DNA of 64,000 nucleotides, taken from IMG/VR virus record IMGVR_UViG_3300035181_000357, positions 62,001 to 126,000 of that record; one strand, given 5' to 3'. A program made the position numbers and the translations under genes. The notes below the pieces were generated by a model. The model had not been told where the DNA came from and did not search any database. It saw only the letters and a program-made list of their open reading frames with translations. Shown piece after piece: positions 57,002 through 64,000 of this stretch. Source of the DNA: a virus. Positions within the stretch are counted from its first letter, which is position 1. Every line of letters begins with the position of its first letter.

Positions 57002-59322
57002 CTAATATAAGAAATATATCACAAACCCATATGGAACGGGATATTGTTAAGACAGCTCCAGATATGGTTGTATATATAGATGATTATCCTTTTATAGAAA
57101 ATCCATATATAGGGGACTCTGGTACATCTGTAAACTTCAATGACTTCATAACTACAATCACAGGCCATTGTGATTGTGATTCCCTTATTCCAACAGCCAG
57201 TATTGTTCTATCAGTTCCTAATCATTTTAATTATCTGTTTCTAGCTCCTGGTGGAAACAAGATTCTGGCTACAATGTCAATAATCAAAATATTCTCGAAA
57301 GGATATTATTTTGATGATGATGGGAATACAGTGTATCACAGAGTATTCTATGGCTTAATAGATTCTGTTGGATATTCATACACTGGAACTACTCTACAAA
57401 TAACGATAGGATGTAAGGGTATAATGCGTTTGTTTGAACTTATTCAGACAAATGTGGCCCCAGGTGCAGCAAACTTCGCCGTATTAGCTGGTAAATCATA
57501 TTTAGTACCATTCAGAACTAAAGATTATGATAAATCTGCCTTAGCAATCATATATAAGAGTATATTTAGAGATCTAAATGCAGATGAGATTGCAGGAGCA
57601 CTTCCTGATGTTACTCTCCAGAGGAGTATATCAACAAACGCTTTGGATACTAGAATGACCAATAGTACACTCGTTTCTATGGTGAAGAATAGATACATCT
57701 TAAGATGGGCCCCTGTGATGTCTGAGATAAAAGCTGCCACCAGAATATTTGGTTGGGATTATGAGCTTGAGAAGAGGGATAAGAAGACAAAGGAATTATC
57801 TAATCTTCCAGATGCAAAAGAAATGGCTGAAGCATCTTTTATTCATCAAACCGATTCAGTGTCTAAATACCTACCAGATTATGCGATTGGAAATATCACG
57901 CTTCTACAATCTAAAATTGTAACAAAATTAGAGAGAATATCATCAATGTCTGGTGTGATTGGGTATGAAGCATATCAAGATCTAAATGGTAATATCATAT
58001 TTAAGCCACCTCTCTATAATCTAGATGTTACTAACACTACAGCAATAGATGAATCTAAGAATCCTTTCATTATAAATCTTGATGAGATCATAGATGAGAG
58101 TGAACAAGAAGATGAACAAGCTATCCGAGCCACGAGAGTAACTGTGAAGGGGCAACCTTGGGGTGCTCTCCTCCAAGAGAGTTATAATCAGAGTATATTA
58201 CCTGGTGTGTCGTCATACACCGATATGAATCTGTTTGCTAAATTTGGTATGAGAGAAGAACCAATCAAAGAGATATCCTGGCTAAAGGAAGACAACAGAG
58301 TCAACTATGCCTATGCCATCTCTGAAATGTTTAGAATGAATAGAGCATATAGAACCTACAGATTCTCTATTCCTATGAGACCTGAAATGAAGGTTGGGTT
58401 CCCTTGTTATATCAAACATCATGATATGTATGGGTACACAAGAAACATATCCTGGAGTTACACGGTTGGTGGAACAGCAACAATGAGCGTAACCTTGGAC
58501 TCTCTAAGAAGAAGAGTGTTGGTTCCAATAGAGGTTAAGAATTCTGATGGTACAACTGTAACTGAGTATAAGAGCATTCCAAATCTAGTATCTAAGTTCT
58601 CAAAGAAAGCTAAGAAGCCTAAAGAAAATGTATCCCCAACTGAAGCTGCGGTAGATGAGCGTGGGAAGGTCCTAGCTTATGGTACTGGTAAAGATTCTAA
58701 GAAAGTACCAGATTCTCAGGCAGAGATCGTGATAGATGATAGGAATCATAATGATTATGAGGATCTTATCGTAGTACAGACAAGAGTCCCAGATAGCGGA
58801 GAGTCCTGGCTTATTGGTGAGGATGAAGATAATTTCTTCGTACACGAGAGAAAATGTGATACTACATATCTCAAGGCTTTGAGTGACAAACAACCATTCA
58901 CTGATAATAATGGGTATGAATTATATGGGCCCTTCCCATGGGGACGTTGGGTTACACTAGAATCTGCAATAGGAATATTTACTCTATCGTTGACAGAGCA
59001 GAAGAATAACAATACTGAATCCTGGATCGTATCAGATGCTGTTAGTTTGAGTATGATACTTCTAGGTTCCTTCAATCCAGATATTGCAAATCTAAAAGGT
59101 GAAATAGCTAAGAAGACAGAAGAAGATATAAAGAAGTTATCAGGGTATAACGTAACTAAATTCACTATCAATGCTTCTAAATATGATTCGCAGGACAATA
59201 AAGATGGTCCTAAGTCACTAAATCCTGATGGTCCATCTTTCATCCCTAAAACCGAAAATAGAGATGTATATAAAGAACCATTGAATACCATTAAAAACAC
59301 ATTTATATGGCCTAAACTATGA
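56998..59322 (+). CDS. baseplate hub-type protein, large
   Basis: 774 residues. The N-terminal third is beta-rich with PTASIVLSVPNHF, then VFYGLIDSVGYSYTG and ITIGCKGIMRLFELI, arranged like hub proteins that build the base of the tail tube. The C-terminal part is acidic and Lys-rich. ATGA overlap with the upstream gene suggests coupled translation. The exact gp27-like identity is not proven. Confidence 0.55.
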   Translation: MTNIRNISQTHMERDIVKTAPDMVVYIDDYPFIENPYIGDSGTSVNFNDFITTITGHCDCDSLIPTASIVLSVPNHFNYLFLAPGGNKILATMSIIKIFSKGYYFDDDGNTVYHRVFYGLIDSVGYSYTGTTLQITIGCKGIMRLFELIQTNVAPGAANFAVLAGKSYLVPFRTKDYDKSALAIIYKSIFRDLNADEIAGALPDVTLQRSISTNALDTRMTNSTLVSMVKNRYILRWAPVMSEIKAATRIFGWDYELEKRDKKTKELSNLPDAKEMAEASFIHQTDSVSKYLPDYAIGNITLLQSKIVTKLERISSMSGVIGYEAYQDLNGNIIFKPPLYNLDVTNTTAIDESKNPFIINLDEIIDESEQEDEQAIRATRVTVKGQPWGALLQESYNQSILPGVSSYTDMNLFAKFGMREEPIKEISWLKEDNRVNYAYAISEMFRMNRAYRTYRFSIPMRPEMKVGFPCYIKHHDMYGYTRNISWSYTVGGTATMSVTLDSLRRRVLVPIEVKNSDGTTVTEYKSIPNLVSKFSKKAKKPKENVSPTEAAVDERGKVLAYGTGKDSKKVPDSQAEIVIDDRNHNDYEDLIVVQTRVPDSGESWLIGEDEDNFFVHERKCDTTYLKALSDKQPFTDNNGYELYGPFPWGRWVTLESAIGIFTLSLTEQKNNNTESWIVSDAVSLSMILLGSFNPDIANLKGEIAKKTEEDIKKLSGYNVTKFTINASKYDSQDNKDGPKSLNPDGPSFIPKTENRDVYKEPLNTIKNTFIWPKL

Positions 59323-61571
59323 AATTCATAAATCTATCACAACGATTATCCCCCTTAGAACACACTGTAGAAGATGTTCGTTATGGTATATTTATAGGTC
59401 AAGTCGAGTTCGTAGATTATGAAAAACAGATTCTAGCTGTGCGAGATATCACTACTGGAATCTTGTATGAGAGAGTAGAAGTTCAACCTGCTTCATCCAG
59501 TTCTACAGACCATACAGATACTACTATTCCTTTAGAGGGTTCTAAATGTATCTGTTGTAATATATCTGCTACCAATGGATTTATTAAGGTTGCTGTAATA
59601 CAGTGGCTCCTAACAGCTACAAAATTAGGGTTAAATGGAATCTCATATAGAGATTCTAACAATCCTAAGGGATATAATCTCAGAAGACGTTATATCTATA
59701 GAAAGGGATACCCAGGACAACATGTAGTCAGTTTATCTGGTGGATATGCCGAATTAGAAGACTTGGGCTGGGACAGACAAGGTGAAGACCTGTCTAGAGA
59801 CCATTTAGACACATTCAGAAGAGTCAGAACCCAGACAGCAGGAACGCATTTTCAGGTAGATGAATCCGGTCTACAGATAAGTGGAGAGATTCTAAGACCA
59901 GGTTCAGACATACCTACCAAAGTTCTACCAGATGGGACATTAATTCAGTCTCTACATCTTAAAACTGGGGACAGATTCGCTGATGGTTCAGCAATGAATA
60001 TCCCTGTGGTAGAGAGACTGGAGAGGACACAGGAGTATGGTCTAGGTTATCCAGTCCCACAGGAGGTTCTAGATTCAGCAGAGTTCTTAGGAGTCCTCGG
60101 GATCAATGAAGCACCATTCGCTAAGACATCTGTAGCTAACAACCTTGATGACCAGAGTTATGTGAATAACCAGGCAGTAGATGCTCCATATGACAACGAT
60201 GAGAAACCTCTCAGACCATTTGAAAAAGATGGCGTTTCGTATAGACGAAAAGGGTTCATTGTAGAATCTGTTAAAGGAACGTTAGTAGGATATAACGCTT
60301 TCGATAAATCTACATATGGCCAAATCCTAAAACCTACGTTATTCCCACACACCCAAGCTGGTAGATTCTCAACATCTCTTGAATCTGGGTATCTACCTGT
60401 CAACAAGTCAGCCGATGAAGTAGAGTCTGTCTTAGCATCTAGTGCATTTAGTCTAAGATTCCCATACGAGTACAATACAACCAGATTCGATATCACAAAA
60501 GAGGGTATGGTCCAATTCGAAATAGGATCCACACTTCCTAAAGAGAATATCCCAATTGATTCCTCTACATATGAACACCCTCACGGTGCAGGTCGTTCTA
60601 TGGAGGGGCACTTCCTAGGTTCGGTTAAACTCGTCGTAGGAAAGAACAGAGATGAAGAAGAGTCGCTCGACATCGCGACACTAGGACAAGTAGTACTCCG
60701 CCTAGGTTCTGATGACACTAGTCTCCCACAAACACGTAGAGATGTGCATACCCAGATTAGATCAAAGATGGATTCTATTCTAGGCCGTGACCTACAATTC
60801 TGGAAGAAGCCAAAGAACGACAAGACAGGAGATGCTGGAAGCCTGGAAAATAAATCTGCGTTTGAAAAAGTTAGTCTCCGTGGTGCATTTGATGGTGGTA
60901 CTATTCTTCGTCTAGGTGCTAGAGATCCTGGAGCATTAAGAAAGCATCTCCGAAATGGTTATACTGACGCTAAGGGTGTTACAGAGTCTCCAAACGACGA
61001 GAATAGAAAAGATTCTAGAACTGATGGTCGTGTAACCTATGGATCAGGAGATAGCCTTTATGCTTTCCATGATCTGACACAGGCAGGTAAATCTAAGTAT
61101 AGTAAATCTCCATACTTCTGGTCGGATTCTCCAATAACTAATATGGACCGTCATGGTCTGTCCTTGGATGTTCATGCTGTAAGAGATATCTTACTCCGTA
61201 TTGGGAAGAATCCAGACTCTGGTCAATCCCTTGCTATCGATCTTGGTGGTGGTATGGTAGCATACCTCGGTAAAGATAAGCAAAGTAGATCGATCACAGC
61301 ATCATTAGATGGTGGTGCTGAGATAACCATCAAAGCAAACACAGATGGCCATGCTCTTCAACTAGAGATAGATGGCAATGTAAATATCTATTGTAAAGGC
61401 CATTGGCATCAGGTAGTTACAGGTGACTATTATGTAGAATCCAACAACTCAACTGCTATAACTAATATAGAACACATCGTTAAAGCTACTAATATCAGAG
61501 AATCTGCTGGTGTACAACATGTCACAGAAGCGATAGATATAGTAAATAATCAGGGATTATATAAGAGTTAA
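59319..61571 (+). CDS. baseplate spike/beta-helix-type protein
   Basis: 750 residues. The N-terminus is a small beta barrel; the C-terminal ~70 show a strand ladder of the sort VNIYCKGHWHQVVTG and YYVESNNSTAI, with alternating polar and apolar residues, as in tail-spike needles. Long Gly/Asp-rich surfaces (DPGALRKHLRNG) precede it. ATGA overlap upstream. Likely a central spike or cell-puncturing part. Confidence 0.5.
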   Translation: MKFINLSQRLSPLEHTVEDVRYGIFIGQVEFVDYEKQILAVRDITTGILYERVEVQPASSSSTDHTDTTIPLEGSKCICCNISATNGFIKVAVIQWLLTATKLGLNGISYRDSNNPKGYNLRRRYIYRKGYPGQHVVSLSGGYAELEDLGWDRQGEDLSRDHLDTFRRVRTQTAGTHFQVDESGLQISGEILRPGSDIPTKVLPDGTLIQSLHLKTGDRFADGSAMNIPVVERLERTQEYGLGYPVPQEVLDSAEFLGVLGINEAPFAKTSVANNLDDQSYVNNQAVDAPYDNDEKPLRPFEKDGVSYRRKGFIVESVKGTLVGYNAFDKSTYGQILKPTLFPHTQAGRFSTSLESGYLPVNKSADEVESVLASSAFSLRFPYEYNTTRFDITKEGMVQFEIGSTLPKENIPIDSSTYEHPHGAGRSMEGHFLGSVKLVVGKNRDEEESLDIATLGQVVLRLGSDDTSLPQTRRDVHTQIRSKMDSILGRDLQFWKKPKNDKTGDAGSLENKSAFEKVSLRGAFDGGTILRLGARDPGALRKHLRNGYTDAKGVTESPNDENRKDSRTDGRVTYGSGDSLYAFHDLTQAGKSKYSKSPYFWSDSPITNMDRHGLSLDVHAVRDILLRIGKNPDSGQSLAIDLGGGMVAYLGKDKQSRSITASLDGGAEITIKANTDGHALQLEIDGNVNIYCKGHWHQVVTGDYYVESNNSTAITNIEHIVKATNIRESAGVQHVTEAIDIVNNQGLYKS

Positions 61572-61573
61572 AT

Positions 61574-64000
61574 ATGGCAGATCAAATATTCCCAGTGAAA
61601 GTCCAAAAAGCTATAACCAGACTTCAACCTCCTGGTAGACCAGATATAGAGGCTACATTCCATAACTCTATGGAACAGGGGAGATTCTTAGAACGTCCTC
61701 TTGGTGACGCTATGTCTCAGTTAAAAGAGAGACAAAAAGATCTCCAAGAGAAGATTGACCAATATATGAATATGAACAAACTAGCTAATGATGGACAGTT
61801 TCCGGATTCTATTCGACCAGCCAAGTATGTTAAAGATGCTGTAGATATAGTAAAAGAAATACAGAAGTATACTCAAGAAGTTCTAAATGTAGTAAAAGCG
61901 ATAAACGAGACAATAGGAATGTATGTTTCGTTAAAGAATAATCTACAGGGTTATTTTCAAGAACGAATAAATGCACTAGCTACTCTCCTAAATGAGATAT
62001 GTAACTTCAATCTCCCATCTCTCCCATCTATTCCTAATTTCTTCGGGAACTTCACATTTGATGGGTTCAAATTCCCTAAAGGGCAGTTCACTTTTAAACT
62101 ATCTTTCGATAAGAATTTTGCGTTTGGACAATGCCGTCTTCGTGGTGGAGATATAGACATCTTCAGAAATTATCCAAAGACGATGGATTGGAATGGTATC
62201 CCATGCACTATCCCAGTCTACAGACCACCCCTTAGTGGTTATATCTATGTCAACGGGACTCCACAAAATGTTGGAACCATAAAAGATACCCCATACTATA
62301 CAGATTTTGACCCAAATACAGATTTCTATTCTGGATCAGGGTTCCCTGATCCTACTAAGATTGTTAGTGACTACCATATGGCAGTCGATCTCTATATTGA
62401 GAGGTTGGCTTCTCTAACAGAAATAATTTTCCCGATCCAGAATGTAGTAGATTCAAACTATGACCCAAATCTAATGGCTGGGTGGTTGATCTTAATCTCT
62501 AAGAACAGAAGTTTAAGACAAGGGCAGTGGCTACCTAGATTTCAAGAGTGTTATGACCAGTTTGTAGCTCCGTCTATCGCATACATAGAAACCAATGGTA
62601 TCGTCTGGAATAACAAACTAAATGGCCCTGGTCCTCGTGCTGGAGACATAAATATTCCACTGATTCCAATCTTGAAGAGTGGGAATGCTACAAGAGTAGG
62701 ACAGATACTCTGGATGTTGACGTTCCTGGAAACAGGGCTGATTGGGTATAATAGAAACAAGAATTTTGATATTTATCAGCTACAGACTGGTACAGATTTA
62801 GACTCTATGGTCAAGAACTACCTAGATCCTATAACAGGGGAGTCCACAGATTATGTACAGTACACAAGCAGCATCTCTGAGACTCTCGTTATCGCTTTAG
62901 ATTCTGGAGGCAAAGCACAGTATCCAACATCTATAGCAGTACCAAGACCACTATACAATACACTAGTATCTGTCATAACTAAGCTATCTGTTAAAATAGA
63001 TCAGGTTCCAACCTTCATAAGTCAGAGGCCAAAGTACAGATATGTGTATAGTAATTTCGGTGAACAAATAATCCTAGACAAATACTCTCAATACTGGAGG
63101 GAATTGGCTGATAACTGGAACACTCTAATAAGTTCAAATGATTATAATTCTAAATTCTTATTATCATATGAACAAGCTATTGAAGAGACGATAGATCCGC
63201 TGGGTACCAGGGTACTAGCTGCTACTATAAATCTAGATTGTGATACAAGATCCCATACCTGGACTCCAGCAACATACAAGCTACCAATTTTCATACAAGA
63301 TCCCCTAGAATTATACCCACCAACCAATGTAGTACCCAACGATGCAGCCTGGATCGGGGATGAACTTATAGAGGATAAGTATCTGTTGAGAGCGGATATT
63401 CAAGGTCTAGATCTAAATACAAAAATGACTATGATGCAGCTTAATAGAGCGTATAGTGTTCTACGCTCAAATACACAACAGATGATACAAGCGATCGATG
63501 CAACCATATCTGGAGCGAGTACGAGTTCTGTATCTGGGTTTAGTTATTCCCTTGAAACTCAGATAAATGATATACCACAGATAGGTTCAGATCTAGAATT
63601 TACAGTGATGGATTTTGATCAGAGTAACTACTATACGAATGGTGTTTCTTTCAAAATCACTAATCCAGGTGCCTACTCCTTGTCTACAAGTGTTACATTC
63701 CCAAATACAGATGTGGGAGTTAGAACTGTAACTGTGATCAAGAATGGTACTCAAATTCTAGATACAAAGCAATCCACACCAGGATCTGGTCCTGTAACAA
63801 TAGATCTTAATTTCACAGCTGATCTGCTAACAAATGATCAAATAAAAGTCAGAGTAACACATAGTTGCTTGGTACCACAAGATATTTCTGTTGCCTCATT
63901 TATAGGAACTCTGATTGGATCTGTTGGGGCAGTATCTCCAGGTCCTGGAACGACTACTACAACAGCTACTCAATTCACCATAATCACAACATCTACAATA
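61574..64000 (+). CDS. large virion structural protein, cut by window end
   Basis: Open frame from the ATG at 61574 to the window edge, 809 codons with no stop, so the real length is longer. The first ~120 residues are coiled coil; a Pro-rich middle follows; later parts are beta-rich; the last residues are Thr-rich. It is likely a baseplate wedge or fibre protein by position; no family is recognised. Confidence 0.55.
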   Translation, partial: MADQIFPVKVQKAITRLQPPGRPDIEATFHNSMEQGRFLERPLGDAMSQLKERQKDLQEKIDQYMNMNKLANDGQFPDSIRPAKYVKDAVDIVKEIQKYTQEVLNVVKAINETIGMYVSLKNNLQGYFQERINALATLLNEICNFNLPSLPSIPNFFGNFTFDGFKFPKGQFTFKLSFDKNFAFGQCRLRGGDIDIFRNYPKTMDWNGIPCTIPVYRPPLSGYIYVNGTPQNVGTIKDTPYYTDFDPNTDFYSGSGFPDPTKIVSDYHMAVDLYIERLASLTEIIFPIQNVVDSNYDPNLMAGWLILISKNRSLRQGQWLPRFQECYDQFVAPSIAYIETNGIVWNNKLNGPGPRAGDINIPLIPILKSGNATRVGQILWMLTFLETGLIGYNRNKNFDIYQLQTGTDLDSMVKNYLDPITGESTDYVQYTSSISETLVIALDSGGKAQYPTSIAVPRPLYNTLVSVITKLSVKIDQVPTFISQRPKYRYVYSNFGEQIILDKYSQYWRELADNWNTLISSNDYNSKFLLSYEQAIEETIDPLGTRVLAATINLDCDTRSHTWTPATYKLPIFIQDPLELYPPTNVVPNDAAWIGDELIEDKYLLRADIQGLDLNTKMTMMQLNRAYSVLRSNTQQMIQAIDATISGASTSSVSGFSYSLETQINDIPQIGSDLEFTVMDFDQSNYYTNGVSFKITNPGAYSLSTSVTFPNTDVGVRTVTVIKNGTQILDTKQSTPGSGPVTIDLNFTADLLTNDQIKVRVTHSCLVPQDISVASFIGTLIGSVGAVSPGPGTTTTTATQFTIITTSTI

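Noticed and set aside
58755-59300. Minus-strand frame of 181 residues inside the hub-type gene
   Set aside because: Antisense to a continuous hub-type coding sequence, with no ribosome site, so treated as a shadow.

Overview
The window is a stretch of a large tailed-phage (myovirus) genome, most likely a jumbo phage. It has a contractile-tail module (very long tail sheath, tube, tape measure, baseplate), a head module (HK97-type major capsid, prohead protease, scaffold-like protein), its own replication and nucleotide genes (DnaB-type and DinG/XPD-type helicases, full-length GyrB, B12-dependent ribonucleotide reductase), tightly packed genes with strong Shine-Dalgarno sites, and many small unknown genes. 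I see no tRNA, rRNA, CRISPR array, integrase or bacterial housekeeping cluster. The host cannot be named from the sequence. By eye the DNA is moderately AT-rich.

Layout. Positions 1-48063 are transcribed right to left (minus strand); 48459-64000 run left to right. The switch lies in an AT-rich 395-bp gap. Reading the minus strand in its own direction: a possible TnpB-like protein and a structured intergenic RNA candidate (46.6-48.1 kb); class II ribonucleotide reductase and GyrB (41.1-45.5 kb); small genes and a glycosyltransferase-like protein (38.6-41.1 kb); two helicases (35.5-38.7 kb); small unknown genes, a HAD phosphatase and an L7/L12-CTD-like protein (29.5-35.4 kb); a tandem array of related small virion-like proteins and large beta-rich structural proteins (19.3-29.4 kb); a 734-residue fusion with two HExxH motifs, a ParB-like motif and a 2H phosphoesterase (16.7-18.9 kb); tail sheath and tube (7.2-14 kb); and prohead protease, scaffold-like protein, decoration-like protein and major capsid (2-5.9 kb). 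The right arm on the plus strand holds a small membrane protein, tail-assembly-like genes, the tape measure, a transglycosylase-baseplate fusion, hub and spike-like proteins, and a large structural gene that runs off the end.

How it works together. The nucleotide and replication block supplies dNTPs and unwinds and relaxes DNA. The left block builds the head and tail shaft, and the right block builds the tape measure and baseplate. At least seven hairpin terminators separate the minus-strand groups, several with a UUCG loop in the transcript, and the capsid gene and two small basic genes have their own. The most unusual items are the TnpB-like gene that stops at its zinc-finger position and is flanked by a perfect 20-bp direct repeat, the structured RNA candidate beside it, the multi-domain metallopeptidase/2H protein, the five-gene paralog array, repeat domains inserted in the sheath, and a GIY-YIG endonuclease remnant.
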